Assembly: GCA_965247505.1 (NCBI GenBank)
Contig: OZ252020.1
Span: forward strand, 2,108,001-2,172,000
Direction of reading: 5' to 3'
DNA length: 64,000 nucleotides
DNA from: CAIYRG01 sp965247505
GTDB taxonomy: Bacteria; Pseudomonadota; Alphaproteobacteria; Micropepsales; Micropepsaceae
Part shown: one piece after another, positions 1-8,042 of the stretch
Position numbering within the stretch: the first letter of the stretch is position 1
Layout: each line of letters begins with the position of its first letter
Notes under the pieces: generated by a model
Database searches by the model: none
What the model saw: only the letters and a program-made list of their open reading frames with translations
Told to the model about the DNA's origin: nothing
Translations under genes and position numbers: made by a program

Positions 1-452
1 CCAGTGTTTGGAACTAATTTTATGTTTTGTTTGTAAGAAAACACCAAATTTACTAAGCATTTTGTCCTAATTTTTCCCATGGTTTAGCACCATGCTGCAT
101 TGCGCAATAAAAAGCGCATTCTCCATCCCATTTGCGCCAGAATAAGCCAAAATCCGCATTTGATGGCCGGCTTGGCCTTGCAGGGCGGCGGCAAGCATCG
201 ATTGATTGCCCGTAGACCCGCCCATGGCCCATTTGCCATGGCCCATTTGCTATGTCCCATTTGCTACGCCCCCTCTGCTCCGCCCTCGGGATGCTGCGCG
301 TGAATTCGCATTGCCTCACTCTTGGCGGGCCTCGAGCGAACAGTTTCCCAGCAATCTCGCGCATATCGATTGACGATGAAGGGCGCCGGCATTGCGGCAA
401 ACCCGGCACGGCACTATAAGCCGCGGCTTCCCAAACGGTGCGTCGTTTCCCC
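1..452. other. Intergenic leader before typA
   Basis: No convincing gene is visible in this stretch. Open frames on both strands overlap each other, lack ribosome binding sites and have no recognisable protein pattern. It contains a 14-bp tandem repeat (224-265) and A+T-rich sequence at the left edge. The typA promoter and leader should lie in its right half. Confidence 0.5.
224..265. repeat. 14-bp tandem repeat, three units
   Basis: Three consecutive 14-bp units (224-237, 238-251, 252-265) read ATGGCCCATTTGCC, ATGGCCCATTTGCT and ATGTCCCATTTGCT. Neighbouring units differ at only one base each. The repeat lies upstream of typA and outside any credible coding frame. Confidence 0.8.
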
Positions 453-2279
453 ATGAATATTCGCAATATCGCGATCATTGCCCATGTCGATCATGGCAAA
501 ACGACGCTCGTCGACCACCTCTTGAAGCAATCCGGCGCGTTTCGGGAAAACCAACAGGTTCAGGAGCGCGCGCTCGATTCGAACGATTTGGAACGCGAGC
601 GCGGAATCACCATTCTCGCCAAATGCACCAGCGTCCAATGGAAGGATACGCGAATCAACATCGTCGATACGCCCGGCCATGCCGATTTTGGTGGCGAGGT
701 CGAGCGCATTCTTTCCATGGTCGACGGCGTTGTTCTTCTAGTCGATGCGGCAGAATCCGTGATGCCGCAGACAAAATTTGTTCTCTCCAAAGCGCTCAAA
801 CTCGGCTTACAGCCCATTGTCGTCATCAATAAAATGGATCGCTCCGACGCGCAGCCAAATGAAACGCTGGAGAGCATTTTCGATCTCTTTCTCGCGCTTG
901 AGGCCAATGACGATCAGCTCGATTTTCATGTGCTCTACGCCTCGGGACGCCAAGGCTGGGCCGTTGAAGAGCTCGATCACCCTCATGATGGTCTCCAACC
1001 TCTTTTCGAGCGGATCGTTGCCGACGTACCGCCGCCAAGTGCGCGCGCGAAAGCGAGCGAGGAGTATCCCTTTTCCATGTTGGTCACGACGCTCGAATCC
1101 GATCTTTATCTCGGACGCGTGCTCACCGGACGAATCGAAACCGGCATCATTACGATCAACCGCGCGATCAAATCGCTTTCGCATGACGGGCGCGAGGTAG
1201 AGCGCTCGCGCGCGACAAAGCTGCTTGCCTTTCGCGGCCTGGCGCGCGTGCCTGTAGAGTGCGCCGAGGCGGGTGACATTGTCGCCATCGCCGGGCTTCA
1301 GGATACGACGGTCGCAGATACCATATGCGACGTCAGCGAGAGTGTGTCGCTTCCTTCAAATCCTATTGATCCGCCGACGCTCGCCGTGACGATTTCGGTT
1401 AACGATTCGCCATTGGCCGGACGCGAGGGCGATAAGGTTCAAAGCCGGGTGATCCGCGAGCGGCTCCTTCGCGAAGCGGAAGGCAATGTCGCGATCGAAG
1501 TCAAAAATGCTGGAGACAGCGCTTACGAAGTCGCGGGGCGTGGCGAGCTTCAACTAGGTGTGCTCATTGAGACCATGCGCCGCGAAGGCTTCGAGCTTGC
1601 CCTCTCGCGTCCGCGCGTTCTCTATCGCGCCGATCCCGCGACCGGCCAACGTTTGGAGCCGATCGAAGAGGTGACGATCGATGTCGACGAGCCCTATGCC
1701 GGCATCGTCATCGAGAAAATGTCGAACCGCAAAGGCGAGATGCAGGACATGCGCGCGACCGGTGCAGGGAAAACCCGCATCGTGTTCTTTGCCCCCTCGC
1801 GCGGCCTCATCGGTTATCACGGCGAGTTCCTGACCGATACGCGCGGGACCGGCGTCATCAATCGCATGTTCCACGACTATGGCCCCTACAAGGGCGCTAT
1901 TGAGGGACGGCGCAATGGTGTCCTTATTTCGACCAATGATGGCGAGGCCGTCGCCTATGCACTTTGGAATCTGGAAGAACGCGGGCGTCTATTCATCCTT
2001 CCGGGCGCGCGCACGTATTTGGGGATGATCATTGGCGAGCATTCGCGCGACAATGATCTTGACGTCAATCCGCTGCGCAGCAAACAGCTCAATAATATCC
2101 GAACCCACGCCAAGGACGAAGCAGTGCGCCTCACGCCGATTACGCTCCTGACACTGGAGCAATCCATGGCCTATATCGAGGATGACGAATTGGTCGAAGT
2201 AACGCCCAAATCGATCCGATTGAGAAAGCGCGAACTGGTGCAGCATTTGCGAAAGCGGGCCAAACAGGCAACGGCATAG
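453..2279 (+). CDS. typA: Ribosome-associated GTPase TypA/BipA
   Basis: TypA (BipA) is a translational GTPase that binds the ribosome and helps 50S assembly and stress adaptation. The G motifs are all present: AHVDHGKTT near residue 11, RERGITI, DTPGHADFG and NKMD. EF-G-like domains follow, then the TypA C-terminal domain with the segment PSRGLIGY. The length of 608 residues is normal for the family. I chose ATG 453 because the protein then begins MNIRNIAIIAHVDHGK, as in homologues. A GTG 15 bases upstream is open but adds an atypical start. It stands alone, 40 bases ahead of hisN. Confidence 0.96.
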   Translation: MNIRNIAIIAHVDHGKTTLVDHLLKQSGAFRENQQVQERALDSNDLERERGITILAKCTSVQWKDTRINIVDTPGHADFGGEVERILSMVDGVVLLVDAAESVMPQTKFVLSKALKLGLQPIVVINKMDRSDAQPNETLESIFDLFLALEANDDQLDFHVLYASGRQGWAVEELDHPHDGLQPLFERIVADVPPPSARAKASEEYPFSMLVTTLESDLYLGRVLTGRIETGIITINRAIKSLSHDGREVERSRATKLLAFRGLARVPVECAEAGDIVAIAGLQDTTVADTICDVSESVSLPSNPIDPPTLAVTISVNDSPLAGREGDKVQSRVIRERLLREAEGNVAIEVKNAGDSAYEVAGRGELQLGVLIETMRREGFELALSRPRVLYRADPATGQRLEPIEEVTIDVDEPYAGIVIEKMSNRKGEMQDMRATGAGKTRIVFFAPSRGLIGYHGEFLTDTRGTGVINRMFHDYGPYKGAIEGRRNGVLISTNDGEAVAYALWNLEERGRLFILPGARTYLGMIIGEHSRDNDLDVNPLRSKQLNNIRTHAKDEAVRLTPITLLTLEQSMAYIEDDELVEVTPKSIRLRKRELVQHLRKRAKQATA

Positions 2280-2319
2280 AACCCTCGCCATTCCTCTAAG
2301 CTCCGACTATACCGGAGCT

Positions 2320-3135
2320 ATGGACTCCGATTTTAGCGACCGTTTGGAATTGGCTCACCGCCTCGCAGATGCCTCCGGTGCGGTCATTCGTCCGTATTTT
2401 CGCCGGCAAATCGATGTCGAAGAAAAAAAATCGACACGAGACGGCGACTTCGATCCCGTCACGGCGGCCGACAAAGCTGCCGAGCAGGCAATCCGGGCGT
2501 TGATCATCGAGAGTTATCCCAGCGATGGAATCTTAGGAGAAGAGTTCGGAGATACGCCCGGCACCAGTGGCTATCGCTGGGTGCTGGACCCTATCGATGG
2601 AACTCGCGCCTTCATCTCGGGTCAGACCATGTGGGGCTCGCTCATCGCGCTCGAAAAGAATGACGAGCGCGTGCTTGGAATTCTTGATCAACCCTTTTTG
2701 CGCGAACGCTTTATTGGACATGGCGGGAAAGCGGAGTTTCATTCGCCTGAAGGCAATTCGCAACTCAAAACCCGACCTTGCGAAACGCTTTCCCAAGCGG
2801 TGATTTCCACAACACATCCTCTCACCCATTTCACAGATGACGAAGCCAGGCTTTTTGCCAACATCGAATCGGGTGCACGACTCTCGCGCTATGGCGGAGA
2901 TTGTTACGCCTATGGACTGGTCGCCATGGGTTTCATCGATCTCGTCATGGAGGCCGGCTTACAGCACTGGGATACCGCCGCAATCATTCCGATCATTGAG
3001 GGTGCAGGAGGAATCGTGAGCGATTGGGATGGCAAACCGGTTTCCGATGGCGGCAGTATTCTTGCCGCGGGCGATGCGAAGGTGCATGGCGAAGTGTTAG
3101 CTCTGATCGCGACCGCGCTCGGCAAAGAAGCCTGA
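2320..3135 (+). CDS. hisN: Histidinol-phosphatase, inositol monophosphatase family
   Basis: The product belongs to the Mg-dependent inositol monophosphatase superfamily. Visible metal-site motifs are DPVTAADKAAE (about residue 45), GEEFG (about 72), DPIDGTRAF (about 91) and WDTAAIIPIIEGAGG (about 213). The short spacing and the GGDCYAYGLVAMGFID segment are typical of the HisN subgroup, which dephosphorylates histidinol phosphate in histidine synthesis. A 3'(2'),5'-bisphosphate nucleotidase role is less likely but not excluded by sequence alone. The 271-residue length is normal. Its last 39 bases overlap the end of the convergent hydrolase gene. Confidence 0.85.
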   Translation: MDSDFSDRLELAHRLADASGAVIRPYFRRQIDVEEKKSTRDGDFDPVTAADKAAEQAIRALIIESYPSDGILGEEFGDTPGTSGYRWVLDPIDGTRAFISGQTMWGSLIALEKNDERVLGILDQPFLRERFIGHGGKAEFHSPEGNSQLKTRPCETLSQAVISTTHPLTHFTDDEARLFANIESGARLSRYGGDCYAYGLVAMGFIDLVMEAGLQHWDTAAIIPIIEGAGGIVSDWDGKPVSDGGSILAAGDAKVHGEVLALIATALGKEA

Positions 3136-4059
3136 TGGATTGTTTGAGAGTTGTTTTTCGACAAATTTGTCGAAGGCATTCCAGAAGCGAGAACGCACGG
3201 CATTTCTTTCCATAAGAATTTCGTGTTTCGAATCTTTAATCTCGACATATTCGGCATTGGAAAGCCGGTCGGCATAATCGCGGATCGTTTCTGTCTTCAC
3301 GACTTTGTCCTGCCCAGCGCCAAATACGATCAGCGGCGTTGTAATCTCTTCTGCGAAATTCTTGCGTACAATTTGGCGCATAGAACGAAAGGCTGCACCC
3401 AACCAACCAAAGGACGGTCCGTGGACCCTAAGGAAGGGTTGCTCTTTTAGCTTCTGTTGCGCGGATTCGTAGCGCACCCGGTCGGATGTCACCTGATTTT
3501 CTTCAAAGGGAAGCGTTAGCAGATCGCGCTGGGCGCTTGCAGGTAAGGGCCGTTTCGAGGGCCGCCGCAAATTCAAGACAAGGGTAAGAATGTTCACCAA
3601 CCATCGGGGATGCTTTTCCACAACAATGTCCAGCATCGGCGCGACAAGCGCTGCGCAGAGAAAGCGGCGTTTGTTCTCGTGAATATTCCTCAGAAGAACA
3701 TGCGCACCCATCGAATGGGCGAGCACGATGACGGGTAGATCTAATGGCGCGACGAGTTTTTGATACAGAACTGCAAGATCAAGTTCATATTCCACGAAAT
3801 CGCCGACATGCACGGTGCGATTGTCGCGTGCGCCACGTTCGGACGCGCCCTGGCTGCGCCAATCGACACTGACGACGACAAAGCCTCTTTTATTCAGTTC
3901 TTCCGCGACTTCATGATATTTTTCGAGGAACTCCGCAAATCCTTCCAAGAGGATGCACACGCCGCGCGGTGTTACGTCCGAAGAGACGTCCCATTTGCCG
4001 GCGCGCAATCCGAGGCCATCGGGGGCCTGTAATCCCAGCGCCTTGAAACGCTCATTCAT
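3097..4059 (-). CDS. Alpha/beta hydrolase, lysophospholipase-like
   Basis: A 320-residue serine hydrolase of the PldB/monoacylglycerol lipase type. The nucleophile elbow AHSMGAH is near residue 113. An acid residue is likely in GAGQDKVV (about 247) and the catalytic His in DSKHEILME (about 276). The N-terminal block VSVDWRSQGAS matches the family's DWRGHGxS strand. No signal peptide is visible, so it is probably cytoplasmic or membrane-associated. GAGGGG-like sequence precedes ATG 4059. It converges on hisN with a 39-base overlap. The natural substrate cannot be deduced. Confidence 0.82.
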   Translation of the reverse strand: MNERFKALGLQAPDGLGLRAGKWDVSSDVTPRGVCILLEGFAEFLEKYHEVAEELNKRGFVVVSVDWRSQGASERGARDNRTVHVGDFVEYELDLAVLYQKLVAPLDLPVIVLAHSMGAHVLLRNIHENKRRFLCAALVAPMLDIVVEKHPRWLVNILTLVLNLRRPSKRPLPASAQRDLLTLPFEENQVTSDRVRYESAQQKLKEQPFLRVHGPSFGWLGAAFRSMRQIVRKNFAEEITTPLIVFGAGQDKVVKTETIRDYADRLSNAEYVEIKDSKHEILMERNAVRSRFWNAFDKFVEKQLSNNPSGFFAERGRDQS

Positions 4060-4250
4060 CTTGCGCGCCCCTCGTCACAAATTCGTGCGCCGCGTCGCTT
4101 GACGCGGCCAGTTTCAGCCAAGCTGCACGGTTTTTTCTGCCTTCACCACAAAAAAAGCCATTTTGCAAACACAGCTTTGCCGAAATTGCAGGCTAAAAAC
4201 GGGAAAGCCGGCGCTTGGGGGGAGGCCCTTAAGAGAAGAAACGGTGTGTC

Positions 4251-4733
4251 ATGAATGCAAAGGACATTCGGAAAATTGAAAACCGGAAATTGAGGATCGC
4301 GAACAGCGACTTCCCGGACCCCTATGCGCTAAAACCGCATGGTCTCACCCACGATCTTCTCGGCATTTCTTTCTTCGCATTTCACCTTGGCGTATGCGCT
4401 TATATTGTTTGGGGCTGGATTGTCCCGTCCACATCTGCGCTGATGTTTTATCTCGCCTTTCTTCCGCTTGTCGCGATGCAGTGGTTGGTCAATCAAGGCT
4501 CTTGCGTCATCAGCAATTTTGAAACGCTCCTGCGCTTGGGCCGGTGGCGCGATCCCGAAGCGACGCGCGAAGGCCGCTTCATCTCGATGGCTGCATTCCG
4601 GCTTTTCGGGCTGCGGACAAGTCCCGCCAACATGGATGTACTTAGCTTTGGTGCTCTTTTCGTGCTTTGGCTGCTGGCGTTCTTGCATCTATCTGCGCGC
4701 GGCGATCCGGCTCTTCTGTCTCTTTTTCCATAA
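4251..4733 (+). CDS. Hypothetical small membrane protein
   Basis: A 160-residue protein with an N-terminal polar stretch and about three hydrophobic segments, around residues 38-60, 65-82 and 133-152. The middle loop contains NQGSCVISNFETLLR and a charged RWRDPEATREGRF segment. I do not recognise the family. It is an inner-membrane protein by composition. It sits between a divergent hydrolase gene and the heat-shock gene hsp20, with no visible operon partner. The coding call rests on frame length and the coherent alternation of hydrophobic segments. Confidence 0.65.
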   Translation: MNAKDIRKIENRKLRIANSDFPDPYALKPHGLTHDLLGISFFAFHLGVCAYIVWGWIVPSTSALMFYLAFLPLVAMQWLVNQGSCVISNFETLLRLGRWRDPEATREGRFISMAAFRLFGLRTSPANMDVLSFGALFVLWLLAFLHLSARGDPALLSLFP

Positions 4734-4777
4734 ATATTTCAGCCATTTGATGTTCGAAACGAAATGTTCTCGGAGCT

Positions 4778-4806
4778 CTTGAAGGGCGCGCGCATCGTTC
4801 CTACCT
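4778..4806 (+). promoter_or_regulatory. Probable RpoH (sigma-32) promoter
   Basis: CTTGAA at 4778-4783 followed about 18 bases after CTTG by CCTACCTC (4800-4807) resembles the alphaproteobacterial heat-shock promoter (CTTG, 17-18 bases, CYTAT-T). It sits just ahead of the ROSE-like leader of hsp20, the expected place. The -10 match is partial. Confidence 0.5.
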
Positions 4807-4815
4807 CATAACTAT

Positions 4816-4902
4816 CGGAAGGCCCGCATGGGCTTCCGAGGCCATATGCGGCGCGGCTTTTCGCGCGCCCGGTAACTTCGCTTCTAAAGGAGGATGTAAA
4901 CC
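4816..4902 (+). promoter_or_regulatory. ROSE-like RNA thermometer in hsp20 leader
   Basis: Three successive hairpins can form. The first is 4816-4838 (CGGAAGGCCC / GGGCTTCCG with one bulged G). The second is 4850-4869 (GGCGCG / CGCGCC). The third is 4878-4892, where CTTCGCTTC pairs across the loop TAAA with the Shine-Dalgarno GGAGG. The bulged G in the anti-Shine-Dalgarno strand is the hallmark of ROSE elements, which open at heat-shock temperature. ROSE elements are known upstream of hsp20 genes in Alphaproteobacteria. The assignment rests on structure and context, not on a covariance-model score. Confidence 0.65.
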
Positions 4903-5376
4903 ATGCGTAGTTTTGATCTTACCCCGCTTTTCCGGTCGACGGTTGGTTTTGACCGCCTCGCCGACATGCTCGACTCCGTTGGTCAACACGACCCCGGCGC
5001 GAGCTATCCGCCCTACAACATTGAACGAACCGACGAAAACCACTACCGGATTTCACTGGCCGTGGCCGGCTTCGGCGATGACGAGCTTAGCGTAGAGGTT
5101 CGAGAGGGCGTACTGACTGTTCAAGGCCGCCACGAAGAGGAAGCCGACGCCGATGAGCCGCACTTTTTCTATCAAGGCATTGCGGCCCGCAGCTTTGAGC
5201 GTCGCTTTCAGCTTGCCGAAAATGTGGAGGTCGGCACTGCCGGTCTCGCAAACGGGTTGCTTCATATAGATCTTGAACGGATCGTGCCCGAGGAGAAGAA
5301 GCCGCGCCAGATTCCGATTTCCGCCGCTGCGCGGAGCAGCAATAAGGTCATAGACGCCAAAGCGAACGCAGCTTGA
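4903..5376 (+). CDS. hsp20: Small heat-shock protein Hsp20 (IbpA type)
   Basis: A 157-residue ATP-independent holdase chaperone. The alpha-crystallin domain spans about residues 35-130, with YNIERTDENHYRI at its start and the conserved GLANGLLHIDL block near its end. An IxI motif, QIPI, lies in the C-terminal extension and would dock into neighbouring dimers. It begins 11 bases after a strong AAAGGAGG that is sequestered in the ROSE-like hairpin. It is monocistronic: a promoter-like site precedes it and a strong terminator follows. Expression is therefore probably controlled at both transcription (RpoH) and translation. Confidence 0.95.
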   Translation: MRSFDLTPLFRSTVGFDRLADMLDSVGQHDPGASYPPYNIERTDENHYRISLAVAGFGDDELSVEVREGVLTVQGRHEEEADADEPHFFYQGIAARSFERRFQLAENVEVGTAGLANGLLHIDLERIVPEEKKPRQIPISAAARSSNKVIDAKANAA

Positions 5377-5411
5377 ACGGACTGATGATCGCTTAACGAT
5401 ATATCGGCGAG

Positions 5412-5450
5412 AAAGCGCATCCCAGCACTTCGGGGTGCGCTTTTTCTTTT
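5412..5450 (+). terminator. Rho-independent terminator of hsp20
   Basis: Stem GCGCATCCC (5415-5423) pairs with GGGGTGCGC (5432-5440) around the loop AGCACTTC. It is followed by TTTTTCTTTT. It lies 39 bases after the hsp20 stop codon. Confidence 0.9.
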
Positions 5451-5519
5451 CCAGCTCCCTTGTTCCCGGCGCAACACGGCATACACTCGCACTCGAAGCC
5501 GCTCGAAATTCGAAATGAA

Positions 5520-6479
5520 ATGCCAAGCTGGCAAAAACCTTTTTCCACCGGCCTGCCGCGTCTGTCGAAGTCGCGAGTCGCGCTCTCCAAGGGCTCGCTT
5601 GAGGATCTGAGGCACCAATATGATTACATAAGCGGGCAGTACGGCGCGGGTCCCGATGACATGGTTGTCGAGCCCGCGAAGTTGGGGCAGATCAAGGGCG
5701 AATGGCTTCGCGTCGCCGAGACTCAACCGCAACGCCTTCTGTTCTATCTTCATGGCGGCGGATATATTTCGGGCTCACCCGAAACACGCCGCCCACTTGT
5801 CGCCAGTCTTTGCAAGGCAAGTGGTGCGGCTGCGCTTGTCGTTAAGTATCGTTTGGGGCCGGAATTTCCCTTTCCGGCCGCTCTGCGCGATGCCGTCGAC
5901 GCGTATCGTCTCCTTATCGGAAAAGGGTTCTCGCCGAATTCGATCTTTTTCGCGGGGGATGGATCGGGGGGCGGTCTGGCCTTTGCCACCATGATTGCTA
6001 TTCGCAACGCCGGGCTCCCAATGCCTGCCGCATGCGTAACCATGTCACCTTGGGCGGACCTCACACTTTCCGGTTGGTCGGTACACACAAATGCGCGCAA
6101 AGACAAAGTGTTGAACTGGGAACTTTTGTTCGCTAGCGCCCGCCACTATCTGCAGAAAGCCAGCCCGGCCGATGTTTACGCCTCTCCCGTCTATGGGTCA
6201 TTCCATGATTTGCCACCGATCATGGTGCATGCTGGATCGCGGGAAATACTCCGCGACGACGCGAGCAAAATCGGAGAACTTGCAGCGGCCGCGAACATCC
6301 CGATTTCCGTCGAAATTTATGACGGTATACACCATGTCTTTCAGGCAAATCCCAACGCCTCGGAAACGAAGGTTTCGCTTGGGCGAATGGGCCAATTTGT
6401 CCAGACCCATACGACAAAAACGACGAAAATAGTTTCGCTCGCCGCTGGCGCCGCCGATTTGGCTGACAATAGAGAGTAG
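5520..6479 (+). CDS. Alpha/beta hydrolase fold-3 (HSL-family) esterase-like
   Basis: A protein of the hormone-sensitive-lipase family, which hydrolyses short acyl esters. The oxyanion motif HGGGY is near residue 77 and YRLGPEFPFPAAL follows as in the family. A late His lies in GIHHVFQ. The nucleophile elbow is unusual: it reads AGDGSGGGLA where the family has GDSAGG, so the Ser is displaced by one position. ATG 5520 is taken as the start. A TTG at 5460 in the same frame would add 20 residues, and neither has a clear ribosome site. It could be an altered or inactive enzyme. Confidence 0.82.
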   Translation: MPSWQKPFSTGLPRLSKSRVALSKGSLEDLRHQYDYISGQYGAGPDDMVVEPAKLGQIKGEWLRVAETQPQRLLFYLHGGGYISGSPETRRPLVASLCKASGAAALVVKYRLGPEFPFPAALRDAVDAYRLLIGKGFSPNSIFFAGDGSGGGLAFATMIAIRNAGLPMPAACVTMSPWADLTLSGWSVHTNARKDKVLNWELLFASARHYLQKASPADVYASPVYGSFHDLPPIMVHAGSREILRDDASKIGELAAAANIPISVEIYDGIHHVFQANPNASETKVSLGRMGQFVQTHTTKTTKIVSLAAGAADLADNRE

Positions 6480-6487
6480 GGAACCTC

Positions 6488-7798
6488 TTAGAGGGCCACT
6501 GCTGTGGAATCGCAGCGCGTCTCGTCAAAATGCCCGGCGACGGCCGCATCGAAGGAAAGCTTTACGGATTGCAGCATCGCCCCCCTAAAATTCGTGGCCT
6601 GCAAGTTTGCCCCGGTGAGGTCGGCATAAGCTAGGTCAGCTTCGCTAAAATCGGCCAGGCGGAGCTCTGCTCCCCTGAAATCGGTATAGCGTGCATCGGC
6701 GCGCTTCAGTCTTGCCGGCAGGAGGCGCTCACCAGATATCAATAAGGGGCCAAGGTCGGCGTCGCGAAAATCGGCATTATCGAGTTTTGCGACCGTCAAG
6801 TTTGCGCCGCGCAAGTTTGCTCTGTGAAGGCAAGCAAAACGCAAATCGGCTCTTTCTAGTTGCGCCCCTTGAAGCTGCGCGCCGCTGAGATCGAGGCCGT
6901 AAAGGACGGCGCCTGGCGCCGAAAGCGCGTTGAGATTGAGGTGCGCAAGATCCGTTACAGCCCGAAGATCGACACTGGAAAGATCGGCGGGCTGGCCATC
7001 GCGTCCGTCGGTCTCTGCCCAAATGCCGTGGGCGCAAAGAATTTTTTCGATCGATTGAGAAAGCTGCTTGGGATCTTTGCCGGTCACTGCATCGGTCAGC
7101 GCGCCGGTCATGTCCGCCTCGTCCAAAACCGCATCCTCAGTTTGGACTCCGACAAGAACCGAATCGCGCAGATTTGCGCTGGTGAGAACGCTGCCTGTGA
7201 GGATGGCCTGCTCAAGATTCGCTCCGGAAAAATCAGACTGCGCTAGCCGCGCGCCGCTCAAATTGCAGCGCCTCATAATCGCCTGACTAAAATCTGCTTG
7301 TACGGCCACAATGCCGGACATTTGTGCTCCTTCCAGATTGGCAGAAGAGAGCAGGGCTGTTGAGAACTCGGCCGGTCCGATTTCGCCTGAAAAATCGCGA
7401 AACGCAGACGAATGGGTCCGACACACGGCACTCCCATCCCGAATATCCGCCTCGCGCAGATTGGCGCAGATAAGGTTTGCTCCTGCCAGCACAGCACCGC
7501 GCAAATCGGCGCGGCGCAAGGACGCTCCCGCGAGATTTGCGCGATTCATTGAGGCGCCTATGAAGCTGGCGGAATCGAGCTGGGTGTCTGAAAAATCGGT
7601 TTCGTCCAAGCATGCGCCCGTGAAATCGGCATCGGTGAGATTACGTCCCGAAAGATCCACCCCCGAAAGATCTTGGAAGGAAAAATCGGCTCGCGCGCCG
7701 CCGGCCCGACCGGAATAGAGTAGTTCGTGCTGGGCCGCTGTTTGGGAGACCTGCTTCTCGCCCAATTTCGTGTAATTAGTACAGTGGGACCTGTCCAT
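6488..7798 (-). CDS. Pentapeptide-repeat protein
   Basis: About 436 residues made almost entirely of A(D/N)LXX-type pentapeptides, such as ADLRGAVLAGANL, from about residue 40 to 420. A break occurs near residues 235-290. Such proteins fold as right-handed quadrilateral beta-helices. The first 17 residues look non-repetitive and the real start may lie slightly downstream. No signal peptide or membrane segment is evident. Some family members bind DNA gyrase as DNA mimics, but nothing here supports that function. The gene converges with the esterase gene and ends 8 bases after it. Confidence 0.88.
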   Translation of the reverse strand: MDRSHCTNYTKLGEKQVSQTAAQHELLYSGRAGGARADFSFQDLSGVDLSGRNLTDADFTGACLDETDFSDTQLDSASFIGASMNRANLAGASLRRADLRGAVLAGANLICANLREADIRDGSAVCRTHSSAFRDFSGEIGPAEFSTALLSSANLEGAQMSGIVAVQADFSQAIMRRCNLSGARLAQSDFSGANLEQAILTGSVLTSANLRDSVLVGVQTEDAVLDEADMTGALTDAVTGKDPKQLSQSIEKILCAHGIWAETDGRDGQPADLSSVDLRAVTDLAHLNLNALSAPGAVLYGLDLSGAQLQGAQLERADLRFACLHRANLRGANLTVAKLDNADFRDADLGPLLISGERLLPARLKRADARYTDFRGAELRLADFSEADLAYADLTGANLQATNFRGAMLQSVKLSFDAAVAGHFDETRCDSTAVAL

Positions 7799-8042
7799 TC
7801 GAGTTTCCGTGGCGTTAAGGCGCGCAACCGCGCCGAGCGTTTTCTATGGAGGGCGGATTTTGCCAGAAACCTCGCTAATAACGCCTTAATGGAACGCGTT
7901 GATGGACTGGGTGTTACGAACTCATAAGGTGGCATTTTGTAACGAAAAATGGGCTTTCGCTTATCGCCAGCCTTGGGTAGGGTGCGCCATTCAGGCTGAA
8001 GGGCCGGAAAAGTCATAAAGATCAAGTATATGCGAGGGCGGC

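Noticed and set aside
53..478. 141-codon minus-strand frame at the left edge
   Set aside because: It overlaps the typA start, crosses the tandem repeat and shows no protein-like pattern.
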